DNA from: Branchiostoma floridae
Lineage: Eukaryota; Chordata; Leptocardii; Amphioxiformes; Branchiostomatidae
NCBI RefSeq assembly: GCF_000003815.2
Contig: NC_049986.1
Span: forward strand, 6,978,028 to 7,042,027
Length of the DNA stretch: 64,000 bases
Reading direction: 5' to 3'
The position numbers and the translations under genes are program-made. Under the pieces are notes generated by a model. It did not search any database, was not told where the DNA came from, and saw only the letters and a list, made by a program, of their open reading frames with translations. Below are positions 23,601 to 38,600 of the stretch, in pieces. Every line of letters begins with the position of its first letter. Within the stretch, counting starts at the first letter, position 1.

Positions 23601-26600
23601 GGAAGAATATAGGGGAAGGACATTTCTCACTATCCAAACATGATTTAGGGGATTATATCATTTTGGTTCAAGTTATCCGTCTGCAAAATGTTTCAAAAGT
23701 GTACAAAGAAAATATAGCCTCTACCAGGCTCCGCAGATCGGTGGTCTTATAAAATAGTAGAAACTGGACAAATAGACTTTCATAGAGCAGTCGCTAGGAC
23801 TTTAGGAGAGTCGACCGTGGTCAGGAAATAACTCCTCTGGCCGGCCGACTCCCGGCCTCTGAAAGAGACTATGCAGAAATAAGCCTGTCGCTCAGAATAA
23901 TTTCCTAAACGCAACAAGCAGGACTATTTCTGCATTTCTACTATCAAAGCAGACGTTCGGCCCCAGCTGTATTTTGACGTGTTTTAGGCCGGATTTTGTC
24001 GGCCCTGGCCTTATGTTCTGTTTCCTTCATGTCCACCAGCCGGGATATCTGAACCATTGAAATGTTTTGTTACACCATGCATTGAGTAGAGGTACCCGGT
24101 AAGTTCTATGATTATCGATCGTGCACGCGTGTGCCGTTGTGTAAGGGAGCATAATCTACACCCACTCGGAAGAGTCCACGGAAGCGTTCTAATCCAACAA
24201 GGATCAACAACAAGGACAGTGCACCGCACAAATATGTCCTCCCCCTCCCTCCTATAACCAAAAGAATGAAAATCTCACTTGGGCTTCGCTGGGAATCTGT
24301 CCGCAGATGACCATGAGGAGTCCGACGTCATCTTGGTTCCTCTGTCACATTGTCCATCGGCCGTCGTAATTCCAGTCTTGTGGAATACATTACATTAGAA
24401 TCATTGATTGTGAACTAGGACAGCTTGAAACCCCGGCCATGCCGGCCAGCTCCCTATTTCCCGCCACTCACATATGGGTACACAAGTCCCGAGGGGGCAA
24501 GGCAAAAACTAAACAGGAAGAAAGTGTTTTAGGAGAGAATGCTCCCATCTGTACAGCCGTGTTGTACAGCTTGTTCAGTCCCTGTCAGACTAAAACGCTG
24601 GCAATGATACATCTGATAATCTGCCAGGTGAATAAGTCCCACCATAAGGTAACATTTGTCCAACATGTAAACAGGAAAATGTTATACTCCCCAGGCACTG
24701 ACTCACACTGTCGAATTCTACCGCTTTGCCTCCTGGCTTCAGTGCGCTGTCTATTGTAATCTCCAAGCAGATGTGACAATTGGGCTTGTTTGGAGGGCTA
24801 GACGGGAATATGAAAATCTATTAATAAAGTTCACACATCCAGAAAACACCTGGTGAATACGCCTACATTTGCTTGTAGAGAGTACAGATTCTCTCCGGTA
24901 ACAATGAAAAGCGGACAGTTCTGCGACACAAAAAGGCTTTGGAGACAATTCCAAAATTCCGACACCGGAAGGTCTTGTGGTTGGAAGAGAAGTTGAGAAT
25001 CGTTTTAGAGTTGTATTCAGATTTTCACATGTCTCTTATCCTCTCAACTGAATAACATTACTTACAATCAATCACATGTTTACCTAGATGATTCAATGCT
25101 GTCTTGTCACAATTTGCAAACGATTCGTCTATGCCATCTCCAAGCAGATCCTACGATGGCATAAGATAGAACCAAACTGGCCAAGGAGTGTAGTCAGCCA
25201 AGTGGTGTACATTCCCGGTAGCGAAACACACTCGTAGGCCGGCTTCACTCCTGTCTAGCCCTGTCTACTTCATCATGTTGATGATTATAGCATAGTCTAA
25301 CATCCTATCCGAGGGACGTCCCAAACCGCAGGTCTCATTTCCACCTGAGCAAAGTTAGGAAAGTCATCAGTAAACTGAGTTAAGTGCTTTTCCCAGGGGC
25401 ACAAGATCGGTGACATGACCTCAGATTTTAAATCATTGGGTTCTGGATCAAACCGTTGCCGTTGCGCCACGCAAGTCTGAAACTCGTACAGCAAATTGGC
25501 CATGGTACATCATCATTATCTTCGGTACTGCTTGAAGCCCACGTACAAGGTGGATTACTGAGCTGCGCGATGACCAATATTGGTGCATGTGCAGACAGAA
25601 ATGGGAAAGGACGCGGATATGTGCCAAGACAGGCCAGGACCGAAGTGTAATTTAGTGATCATCATCATAGTCCTTTCCTCCTTAGTGATAATTTAGTGAT
25701 ACAACACACACATTTACACTACAGTCAAACCTGCCCGAGCGACCACCTCTTCTCAGCGACCACCTGGCCATTTCGATAGCTTTTTCTCGGTCCCGATTTT
25801 ATTTCCCATTGACGTAAACATTAAGCGACCTTTACTCAACGACCACCTGGTCAACGCGACCGGCCCAAATTGGGACCCATAACGACCACATCATTTTCAA
25901 AATTGAGGTTTTCATCGATATTTGATGATAACTAGCGCGATTTTGTGCCGAAATCGTTGTAAGAAAATCCGAATTTAGTTGTTACAGAAGTTGTTTTTTT
26001 AAAAATCTATATCATTATCAAGTGAACGAATGCTGAAACGTATGTAGCCTCATACTTTTTAAAGATCTGTGTAGCTCATATACCTTTTTAAGCAAGATCT
26101 ATACGTGTGAGTGCTTTTGTCCAACTGTACTGTACATTCACCCGTAGTACGCTATCGGGAAATACCGGGCATCGAATTCGAAAGGTGCACCGTAGTTATT
26201 TCAGATCAAGAACATAGCGACGCATAAAGGCTTGTATGGTAACAGACAGCATCAAAGTTCCCTTACTGTCTAAAACGTTAATACGTGTACAAATACTTGA
26301 GCTTTAAAACACTGTATCGTATAAAAGCTCGATAAAAGCTTGGGGTTAGATTTACAATTTACAGTGTGCGTGTTGTATTTGACATTAAAGACCTCGCTTC
26401 TTTGCGTGCGTGCAGTGTGCTTGCTACTTGCCATTAAATACAACGGAAACCATTTATACTTTGCATCGGGCATGTTTTGAGTCGATACTCTTCTCAGCGA
26501 CCACCTGTCCAACTGGACCGCTTTTGTCCGGTCCCCCGGGTGGTCGGACGTGGGGCAGCGCAGGGCAGCGAAACCGTCCCAGCTCAGTTTTGAACTGGGA

Positions 26601-29600
26601 GAGGGACTCCGCCTCCGCCACACTAGGTTCAAGTTCATTGCACTCTTTGATGGTCCGGAGAAAGAACGAGAGCCCGTAGTATCTGGTCTTACACGCATTG
26701 GTGGTCATTGGTCTGCAGCTTGAAAGCATGATGCGGCGGCAGCACCGAGCTGCTGGGACGAGACGAGATGTGTGGGGGACCGTATCTCATTTGACTACAC
26801 TATTCACTTCAGTAAAGAGCACATACCAACGTACGTGCAACTCCGTGCTGTCTACGTACAAAAACGTGAGCAATATTTGGAATCCATATTATTGCCATTT
26901 ATAAGTGGTAAGTACCGCCTCTGTACGAAATCGTCCGGAGACCAACGGGATTGGGAGCCGTGACGCAAACACGCCTTGCAGAACTTTCTCTGCGTTTGGG
27001 CTGCGGATTTCACCCGCTTACGGGTCAGTACGGACGACGAACGTGCCCCGTACAGTGAATAGAGTGAGTATGGAAGCCGTACGTACGCAGCGCGTGTAAG
27101 TACGGCCTGCATACGGAAAAGCTAATAGCCAATTCCGCCGTTCGTGCAACTGCGTGATGTTTATGTGCATAAACGTGGGTAATCTTTTGAGATCCGTAAG
27201 TGGTAAGTACCACCTCCTTACGAAATCGTACCGAATCCAAAGGATTTGGGAGCATGTAGACACGCCGTAGCACGATAAGTGCATTTATGTCATACCTGGG
27301 TCGCGAAAACGTTCGATAAAGGTGTTTCGGACCGTGTGATAATTTTCTGTATCAAACTGACTTCGAAGTTGTATCACACGGGCTTACTTCGAGTAAATCG
27401 AACTCTTTCTAGCGGGCCGAGTGTGGCACGGGTGAAAATTCGACTAGTACCGGACTCGAACGTTAGAATTGCTGTTGTTACAATTTTTTGTTCGAGGACA
27501 CAACATTTTCTCAACTTCTGGTGCATTTTGCATCGAAACATGTGTTGTTGTTTTTTCAGGTGAGTATGACATAAATGAAATACAACACGGTGTATTCCGC
27601 ATCACCCTCGGTCACAGCCCTCCCGCGGGTCGGATCACCCTCCGGCCTTCGGGCGATCCTTCCCGCGGTCGGGCTGGTACCTCAGGTGATACGGAATACA
27701 CCGTGTTGTATTCTATATTTAGAACATCCTCGGCGTTTGGGCTGCGATTTCACCCACAGTACGAGTCAGTACGGACGACGCACGTGATCCGCAAAGCGAG
27801 TATAGTGAGTAAGGAAACCTTACGTACGGAGCACGTGTAAGTACGGCCTACATACGGTAACGTAGCAATCGCACAGAGAACGTACGTTGTAAGCACGTAC
27901 AACTCACCACTTGCGCAACGAATAATGCAGGCAACCGCTCACGGCATGCAGACCACGTACTTAGTACCGTGTATGTCAACAGTGCGGGTGACTTGCGTTG
28001 ACGTACTCCCTCCTTGCTCTTGCCAGTCCCGAAGGTCCTCATATTTTCAGACAAAAAGTGGCGGGCGTGGCTTTCCCCACCAAAAAAACTATGGACAAAA
28101 ACCACGTTCGGCGGTTTGTGCCCTTAGCTGTATGGAGTATTTGTGTCTTTGACGTAGATAGTACTAGTACTATAAAGAGAATGAACAACAATACATGTAT
28201 GTCTCCGAGGCACAAGTCACCAAACGCCTCAGGAATAGATCCAAGATCGCACGGCGTTTAAACAGCGAGAGATAAAGTTAAATACCGCCATTGTTCTTGG
28301 TACAGCTGATCTCTCTCCCCATGGGTTAAATTAACTTAAATATTTGGCTCTGACGGTGCTTTTTTAAAAGGAAAATGGCGTTTTGAACAAATAGGACGAC
28401 ATTGGGTAGCGCTACGTTTCCTGTGACAGCCATGGTATCAAGCGGCAGTTCTGTCAGATGTGCAATGATAGGGGAAATGTTGATAATGTATGAAGGGTTC
28501 TTATTGCCTTTCATATGGCGTCTGGCATCGCCTGGCCTTGTGGATAATAAGATGTGTACAATGCAATATTTTGAATGTTTAAAAGGATTTTCGAGCAGTA
28601 CCAGTTAGACCACCTGTTGGACGACATGACTACCAGTAACCTAGCAGTGAGTTTAGTTAAACTGAGTTTAGTTCGTCTGACATTTATCTAAAACCTTAGG
28701 GGTGGTTTAACATGTGGATTTTGATATCTGAGCCCTTAACAGTTACTCTTTGTAAGTAACGGTTCGTATTGATCAGTCACAAGGACATCGACAGGAAAAA
28801 GAAAAATACTCTCCCCTACGTTCATTCAGTACATGACGTTTTACTTGTGCGCAGGACAATACCAACTTGGTATTGTTCGTCAACATGAATGTTGCAATGT
28901 TGGCACTCATTATAGGATTATCTTTCTATCGCAAATAGTGCGAGTACCCTAAACGACATCGCTTCATGGCTTCGTAACGAACATGGCCTACATGTTGAGT
29001 GAAAATAGCGAATCAGCGCTCCGTCGAAAAATTAACGCTATCGCTCATAAAAGGCTGCGAAGGAGGCTGGTAATACGACAGCGCAGGTCCACTGTAATCC
29101 ATGTTGCAAGAGAGCCCGTCTACAACTGAATAGCAATTTGTTAGATACATAACCAGAGGGTAAAAGCAATGTTGGAATGTAATTAGTTTTCAACAGTTAC
29201 AAACTAACAACATAATTCTTTTACCCGTTCCTACAGTGTCCACCTGTTTGATCACCACCACGTAATCATCACTACTGTATTAAGTCGGCAAGATTTTCAA
29301 CAAGACAAACAGCTATGCTCCCAGGATCAACTCAGTGTGCATCAAAAACACATAACAACTCGTAATAAAAGTCCTCCATATTATGCAACTATAACGTTAT
29401 AGTATAAGTTAGCTGGGGGGCTGGGGGAGAGTACGGGGCCCACTGAAAACTAAATAGGATTGCACTATCGTTCTAAGATCTACTGCGAAGGTTAATAGCC
29501 CGGGGATTTATTACTATTATATATTACCATGGTATCCGATTTTCGTAATTCTCTGACAGTCGGCGCTTAAGCTTGAGTGCTGTCCGATTACTTACGGGGC

Positions 29601-32600
29601 TCCGTACATTCTATGTCCTTAACAAACTCCGGTGTTCCAGCCACAACTTCACGGTTGCAAAATCGCTCAACGAACGTTAAGGTAAAGGTCCCCTCTCACT
29701 AGACGCGGGGCACGCTTGCGGCATTGCTGCGTTCGTTCACTGCGGCACTGTTGTGTTAATTTCGCCGATTTTGTCTTGCACTCACACTGAGTTGCGGCAC
29801 TTTTGCGTTTCTAGAATAAATGAACATGTTATTGACAATTGCAGCGTTGTCAATTTATGAAAAATCACATTAAAATGACGAGAATGCCCAAAAATGAGAT
29901 TTACAATGAAAAGATTTCCCTTATGATAATGAATTATATGATGCATATGCTATGAATAACCTTGAAAGACTTTTACAGTAAAGGAAATGACCCGAATGAA
30001 CAGACACGAACCATGTACCAGATTTGACTCCATGTGAACGTTTTGCACCATGTAACGTTATGTGTAATGATGTATGTTTATATGTTTATCAAGCTCCTTG
30101 ATGTTTATCGACCAATTTTGCAAATTTTTAAAATGAAAATGTTTGATATTTCATACTTTTTTGTATGACGCGGAGTATTTTCATTGTCGGCGGATGGCTT
30201 GCCAGTCTATTGATGATGTGTAAGTCTATCATATTTGTAAAAAGTGAGAAAAATATGGCCCATGGGTTCAAATAACTGCAATTTTGTATTTTATCAGCGG
30301 CAGCCTACCAACAATGATTACACTGCTTGTAACGTTATAACGCAAACTCAAAAGCAAACGTTATCATCTCACATAAATAATTTCTTTTTGAACGTTGTAC
30401 GATAGTCTTTTTCTCTAAATCCGTAGGTTACTCGATAAACCAGTTACTTATTTTTTTGTTTTAAGTATAAAATACTGACCTACTTTCCATTAGATAAATC
30501 AAAAGATGTATTTTTAAGTTAACTCTGAATACGGATACAAGGTAAGTTTTGTGGAATTCGCAATGGCCAATGCTGTAAATGGATCGAAAACCGCTGTAAA
30601 GTTATTAGAAATGCATCTAAAATAGCTTTTCGGTGATAAAAGGATGTTTACTTCTGATTCTTGGTGTAAAATAGGCAAAATAGGAAAAATATATCCTTGA
30701 TACTGTTTGGGGCGTGGTGGCGTCACTGTGGGGGCATTGTTGGGGCACCGTTGGGGCATCTTGCCACTTGCGTCATTTTTAAACTTTCCAAACAACGTCG
30801 CGCTTGCAACCGGCACCTCTAGGTTTGCTTGCGGCACCTCTAGGTTTCGCGGGGGCACCTCTAGGTTCCGTGGGGGTACATCTGCGTTTTCGAACGCGGC
30901 AATGCCGCAAGCGTGCCCCACGTCCAATGAGAGGGGACCTTAAAAGGTTAAAAGAAGGAAAGGTAATCACAGGTAGTCCCATAGCCTTTCTGAGGTTGTA
31001 GGGACAGGGGGTTAGATAGTTACCTACTATCTCTGGGGTACGGTATTGAAAGGCATGGCGGACCCCTCTCCTTCCACCGCATTTTATCTACCCAACCGAA
31101 GACAGGTCAGGTACCCATTTTACAGAAGGGTGGAGTGAGCAAAGTCGTGTAAAGCGCCTTTCCCAGGTGCACAACAAATATCCGTTACATGGCAAGATTT
31201 GAAGCCAGGACCTCTGGGTTCTGGGCCAAGCCGTGGCCCTGAAGATATTACGCCACACAGATGTTGAGAATCATTTAGAGCTTGGGTTGACGTTTAATGA
31301 CACAAGTTGTTCTTTCAACGTAAGAACAAGGGCTAAAAGCTGTTGTGAAGATTATAAACTTGGATGTTTTATGTTAAATTACGCTCACGCTCGCCTTTTA
31401 AATCATGACGCAAACTTTCACCGGCATGCAATGCTGGAATTCATATATCCCCGGTGCACCTTGAGAGTTTTTTTTTTTCAGAAACTTCCATCACTTTCAT
31501 ATTACCTTTCATGGCTAATCAGGCTCACGTGAAATCATTAAATTTTCACTTATTTCGGTGATTTTCATCACAATGTCAGAAGAACCCTGAGTTTCTTGAT
31601 GTCGCTAGGATAAATAAATTGTGGGTTGTTTCAACCATTTTCAATCAAACGCATTGAAAAGACAATTGGACAACGGCAATATGAAAACGCATTTTTTGCA
31701 ATTTTCACGACTTTTTAGTGATGAATGTAACATTCGGAAGTCTTTAAAGCCAACCAATAACGCATAAAAGCGCCACTAGCTGTGCATCATTTGAAGGTAA
31801 ATGAATCGGCTGTAAAGTAATGATTTGAACTTTGGTAGACAATTGTAAGATGCCCCGAGATTTTAGTTGTGCACCTTATATCTGGGCGACGCCACGAACT
31901 TATCGATCACCTCTCGTATCGATCTCCAGACAAGCGGTCAGTGAATCCCTCAAGGTCAGTGAAGGAACGTTCAACAATCGCAAAGGCCCCCTTTCCACTA
32001 GACGACGACAGTGACCCAAATGGACTCGTGTGACCCTTAATCTTCCACTAGCGTAGCTTTTCTTCAGGTCGCAGCGGGGTAGCGGCGCGATCGCCGTCTA
32101 GAAGGAAAGAGGCGTATGGACATACTGTTGGAAAGACGGCCTCTCACTCACTCCGATCCTCGCCGCAAAGACGGCCTAGGCACCACTGAATAATGTTACC
32201 ACACTTTGGTGGTCAGAAAGATATTTTCCTATTTACACTGTTTCAAAGCATCCTGTCTGTAGTGACAACCACCTGTTCCAATGATCAGGTGATGTCGGTC
32301 CTCAATATGGTTTTTGTAGGGATTTATGACAGTAACGTGACTAACGTCACAACTTTATCTGACACGTAGCAATAAAGATTAGGAATAGAGTTCAACAGAC
32401 CAGGTACCTGACTACATTTCGAATTCCATTCAAAACGTGCAACATATGTATCCAGTCTTACAAAAATGCTTAATGAGCTCTTCTGAGGCAAAAACATCCC
32501 AAAATTCAGATATCGCGATACGATGTCCGATGTTCTTCAAACAAACGTTATTGGGTGCGCAATAATTTTCTGAAACCATGTATGCACATTTTCTATCAAA

Positions 32601-35600
32601 GATGCTTATTTTGCTCTTCTGAGCCAAAAACACGGTTTTTGACCCCAAAATTCAGATGTCGCGATACGATGTCCGATTTCCTTCGGACAAACGTTATTGG
32701 GTGCGCAATAATTTTCTGAAACTATGTATGCACATTTTCTATCAAAAATGCTTATTTTGCTCTTCTGAGCCAAAAACACGGTTTTTACCTCAAAATTCAG
32801 ATATCGCGATACAATGTCCGATTTCCTTCGGACAAACTTTTTTGGGTGCGCAATAATTTTCTGAAACTATGTATGCACAATTTCTATCAAAAATGCTTAT
32901 TTTGCTCTTCTGAGCCAAAAACACGGTTTTTGACCCCAAAATTCAGATATCGCGATACGATGTCCGATTTCCTTCGGACAAACGTTATTGGGTGCGCAAT
33001 AATTTTCTGAAACTATGTATGCACAATTTCTATCAAAAATGCTTATTTTGCTCTTCTGAGCCAAAAACACGGTTTTTTACCTCAAAATTCAGATATCGCG
33101 ATACAATGTCCGATTTCCTTCGGACAAACTTTTTTGGGTGCGCAATAATTTTCTGAAACTATGTATGCACATTTTCTATCAAAAATGCTTATTTTGCTCT
33201 TCTGAGCCAAAAACACGGTTTTTGACCCCAAAATTCAGATGTCGCGATACGATGTCCGATTTCCTTCGGACAAACGTTATTGGGTGCGCAATGATTTTCT
33301 GAAACTACGTATGCACAATTTCTATCAAAAATGCTTATTTTGCTCTTCTGAGCCAAAAACACGGTTTTTGACCACAAAATTCAGATATCGCGATGAATGT
33401 CCGATTTTCTTCGGACAAACTTTTTTGGGTGCGCAATAATTTTCTGAAACTATGTATGCACATTTTCTATCAAAAATGCTTATTTTGCTCTTCTGAGCCA
33501 AAAACACGGTTTTTGACCCCAAAATTCAGATGTCGCGATACGATGTCCGATTTCCTTCGGACAAACGTTATTGGGTGCGCAATGATTTTCTGAAACTATG
33601 TATGCACAATTTCTATCAAAAATGCTTATTTTGCTCTTCTGAGCCAAAAACACGGTTTTTGACCCCAAAATTCAGATATCGCGATACAATGTCCGATTTT
33701 CTTCGGACAAACTTTTTTGGGTGCGCAATAATTTTCTGAAACTATGTATGCATATTTTGCTCTTTTGAGAGAAAGGATTACTTTTTGTATATCTGTAGAC
33801 TAACCTTGAGTTGACGCACTTTTTGGTGTTGACGCACAGTGGGCGAGTGGATCTCTTGAAGATACGGAAAGGGGATTTTCTTATGATATGTGTATTTTCA
33901 CAGCGTACGGTGTATTGCAAAGTAGGCCAGTCGATGTGTAAAATGTCTTTTATATGATGGAAAAAGACGCCCATTCTGCCAAGCGTAGGTGTTTCTGCAC
34001 CTTGGGTATATGTTGCACATTACAGGATTCACACGTAATATTGACAAGTTCCTTATAGATTTGTTCAACAAAAAAGAATGAAAATGTGTAGGGTATCTAA
34101 CAACTGATTTCATTCCAAGTAACACAGTATTATACGCTATCAGAGTTTTTAAAAATGATGCACTTTTGCGCTTTGTGAAAATTGAAGACAGTTTATTCGA
34201 CTGTTATTTTCGGGGAATAAAGAAAGATCAGGGCTATCAATAGCACAGGTAGGTCATATTACGAAGCTACTTTACAGAAAATTTCGTTCACAAATGCCAA
34301 TTTGTTCGCGTTTTAGAAAGAATGGCGTAATTCCACCGTACCGTGGTTGAAATTAACTCCGAATCGTCTCTGCAGAAAGCAGCCATTAGAACGCGTTTTG
34401 ATGACGGCGCGAGACCAGAATGTGTTCGATATCGATCGATGTCATAGAGTCGGATTTCTTTCTAATCCAGCTGCTGTATTCATGACTGAATATAGTCGTC
34501 ATTTGACATCCCAAGCTAGCTAAATTCACGTACGAGTTAAGCTAACTGGGTTACTATGTGAAAGTAAGACAAACATATAACTAAACTCACATCACGGCGA
34601 CACTCAAATGTGCAGTTCTATCATGTTCGAATCAACAGGTAACGACATTATTTGTACTTTTCAGCAATTGTGAATAGCTTAAACATTTGATATCTCATAA
34701 GACGCAATTTGACATGTGAAATCGTCATTTTGGTGGATATAAGGCACGATAGCTCTGTGACCACCTGTTGGCCGCCTTGCCTTTTGGTAGGTATAGCCGG
34801 GCTTCGTTCATCATTAAGTTGACATAAATCGTGTTGGATTTTATCCATGTGTCACTTGTTCAACGTGCCAAGTAAGACATTTGAACGATGAATCTCGTTT
34901 TACAATGCACAAATGGCATTATTAACCAGACCCTACCTAATCCCTAGCTCCAAACCTGGGGAGAAATTGTGAACACTCTTAACTGTTTTGGGTTTTGCAT
35001 CTGAGAAGATGTAAGGATGCCTACTACATAACTTTGAACGCAAGACATTGTTTGAAAACGGTTTTAAGCTCGATACGGACTGATAGCTTTGTTTATAATT
35101 GATCACACCAATGCTGGACTGCTTGCATAAAGCCAGTGACACCCGCCGTACTTGAAACTGTGTGCCAGTTACGTGCAAAAACGTGGGTAAATTTTGGGAT
35201 CCTTAAGTGGTAAGTACCGACTCCGTACAAAAAAAGGATTTGGGAGAATGCAGACACGATAATAAAACGCCAGCGGTCGTGGAAGGTCGTGAATTAGGTT
35301 ACAAATGTAGTTAAGAGAGGACAAGGATAAAGCTTGGTTTGTGTTCTAGAATCATATATTTCCAACTCTCTTCGAAAGCATGCGCAAGCGGAGCTGAATG
35401 AGAGGAAGTAGGGCGACATGAAATTTCATAATTGGTTAGTTTCCCGCCGGTTTATGGCACGCCAAAGGGGGTATAAAAATGAGAGGAAAAGCTTTCTACA
35501 GAGAGGAAAGAAACGCATGGCAAGAGGAGGTATCTTACCATGTGAAAGAAAAAACGGCGAGAAGAACTTGTTTCGCAAATTTCATGACATTATCAATATA

Positions 35601-38600
35601 AATGTCTAGGTCTGTGAATACAGTGTGAGGTCTGAACAAGAAGCGCCGATAATGAAATTGTCGTACTCGTCATGACGGCAAGAGCTGGCTCGGGAAACTA
35701 TCATGGACGGATGCAGATAGAAGACATCGTCTCTGTTTGTTCTATGAGGTTGTAAATGTCTTAATGGGCGTTACTTAACCGTGTTAATGCCTTGTACCCA
35801 GTCATGAATAGTGCCAACGATTTTGTATTTTTTCAAAAAGCGACCTGAATTGTTTCCATTCCCCGCCCTTCGTTCGTTAAATCCAACCAAATTTTCCGCT
35901 ACAGTTTTAAACAATGCAAAGCAATGCATGTTTGCAAGCGTGAACCGCCCCAGACACTTCACATGCTGTCCTAGGCATCGTCCATAAGGTGTGGACTCCG
36001 TTCTTGAGAAATCCAGAGAAACACTCTGAATTCTCTCTCAACATTTCACCCCGACATTTGCACATCGAGGATGGGGCTGAACCGTGGTGCTTGCCTATGG
36101 TATCTTAGAAAATTTCGACAAGTCAATATTATCGTTACTCTTACTCTCCAAACAGAGGTTAGGCTCCGACTGGTTTTTAACGTCTTTTTTAGTCGTTTTT
36201 ATCGGGCTTTCTATTTTGTGACAAAACCTAGACCTCTGCTCGGAGAGTAGTTACTCTTAGCAACGGCCAAACGTCCGTCAACACTCATGAGATCGCGATC
36301 GACGAAGGTTTGGGCTAGAGTTTTCAGAAAGTCAAACCATCCGGTTGTACAGCGATTGTAACAGGGGTTGCCACTGGTATCAGGATAATGCACAGTGGCT
36401 CATGGTTACTAGTATTGTCATTGACGTAATTAAACTAGATATGCACTAGAAGATTTGTCGGATGCCATACTGATTCGCAACATCCCTGTTTGCTTTCAAA
36501 GTACAAATAATGAGCATAATGAGCGTTGTTACCAGTTCATACGCTGGGGTGTTGCAAAAAATATCCAAGTTTGCGTTTCTGCATTATCACCAGATGAATG
36601 TACAGCCGTGTCTTTTAGAGGTTTGTTATATGACAGGAGGTCCCAAAAGGAACATTTGGAGGACGTTTTGTAGAAATAGACAGAAGCTGTAAGACATGTG
36701 GTACAACGGTACCATAACTTCAGGTGCCGTATTTGTATATTTCAATTTGCGCTATGACTTCGAGGGCTGAAGGACGTCTACGAAAACGTGAAACATCATT
36801 GTTGCTTGAGTATTATAAACCGTATTCAAATCGATGCACTGGAAATTTTCTACCGTAATTTACACACGATTGACGGTCGTCGCGCCGCCGGTTATCATCC
36901 GTTTTAGGGCGTTCACACGTTTTAGTCGTAACACATTTTTTTTCTAAGCTTTAATACGTCACGTCGAAATGTGTTGAATACTGTTTCAGTGTGTAGAAGG
37001 CATGAAATGTATTCCACTTATCTTTACAATACCTAATGTAATTGTGAAGCTTCTCCGGACCACTCCGACAGGGTTCTTCATCATCCATCAGAACAATGTC
37101 TTTTTAAACTAAAATTTCAAGAAATGTAGGTCATCAATTGCAATTTATGCATGTGATAATTTCACGATTCAGAGGCCCCGCTGCCATAAAAAACATAGAA
37201 CTTTTGACTAAACAGAGATCTATATACCTTTGAGTCTTGTCGGGATGATCACAGATGTTTAGAGCTGCGACTGTAGAATGTCGTCTTTCGTTCTAGAGTT
37301 ATCAAAGAGTTGAATTTGTTCTAGAGGTTACAATACGCCTTATACAAAACTGAAAACAGTTTTAAAGTAGCGTCTTTTATTCTAGACTTTCAATGTTGAA
37401 AGTTTGAAGTTCAGCGTCTAGGATTAGGACGACCCGCTGTTCCAGCAGGTCAACATTGATATCGATAGAAATACTCCAAAACGCCTCCAACTTTGATTTA
37501 TAAATCTGTTGCCCCCGACCGAAACGTCTGCTTGGAGATGATCAGATCAGATAACAGGCTCAGGGGCCTGCCCTGTCCCTCCTGCACTCCACCACCGACT
37601 GGCATGACCGGAGACACCCGGACCCCAGACCCGGAAAATCCCCCACAGAGATTGGTATGCCAACAGTCATGTGACTGCACTCGGCGGTTTATACAAAATC
37701 ATTTGAAAGATGGTGGCCCGTTTCTACCGTTTTCTTCAATTATCAGGCCTGTATCGTCGCGTTCTGACTGTGGATTATTGTTGCGGACATGTTGTGGGAA
37801 CGGGATCATCCAGATTCAGGATATTACTGGGATGCCCGGGATTCTCTAGGATGAACCATGTTATCTGCCAAATTGAGGGACTGATTTTTGGCGGTCACTC
37901 ACTGCCCTCCAGGAATTATGGACCCACCCCGGTGCTACCACACACGTCCCTGCTAGTTAAATGAGGTAAGATATCCTCTTTTATGTTGCTGAAACAATAG
38001 CTTGATCAAAATGACACTCTATTGCCTAATTTTTTTTTTCATGGATCTAACGGTCTAGTCTGTAGGCTGGGGAGGGGGGGGGGTGAGAAAATATATACAC
38101 TTGAATTTAAATTGTGGTGCTCATTTTGTTGGCAGCACAGTCACTTCATTCGTTGAAAATGATATGCTACAGATGTTTAAGAACTTAGCGCTCAGCCTCC
38201 GGAGATCGTTTCTAATAGAACCCCGAGTTTTTATCTATCTGACCCTACCCGGGGGGGTTTGCTTGTCGGAGGGGGACGGCACACAGCTAGTTAGATTTAT
38301 TTGGCCAAAATGTGTAGTTTATCATCTTCAGAAGACCATCTTCATTTTTGAAACAAAAGAATTTGCTCCCATGTTCGTTCGGTGAATAGTTTCATTTTAG
38401 TTGATCCCCTAAAGGCCATCTTTGGGAAAGAGCAGCTTCAGATATGTGAGTTACAGTATCTGCGAGGTCCTGGTCTTGGGGGAGAATCATGAATGTAAAT
38501 TCTGAGGACGACGTCAGAGGTTGAGCCCGGCCAGGACTATTGGACTTCGTGAAAGTTTGTCCGTCGTCCGAACATTGGGGTAGTCTGAGTCTTTGCAAAC

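Noticed and set aside
32430-33739. Recurrent 62-66-residue open frames on both strands (starting MSRYDVRFPSD or ending with SSEPKTRF)
   Set aside because: They follow the 146-bp satellite period, which is not a multiple of three, and occur on both strands; they are by-products of the repeat.
37493-37849. 118-residue plus-strand frame with Cys/Pro-rich start
   Set aside because: No domain, no splice context and no repeat of the pattern on conservation grounds; likely chance.
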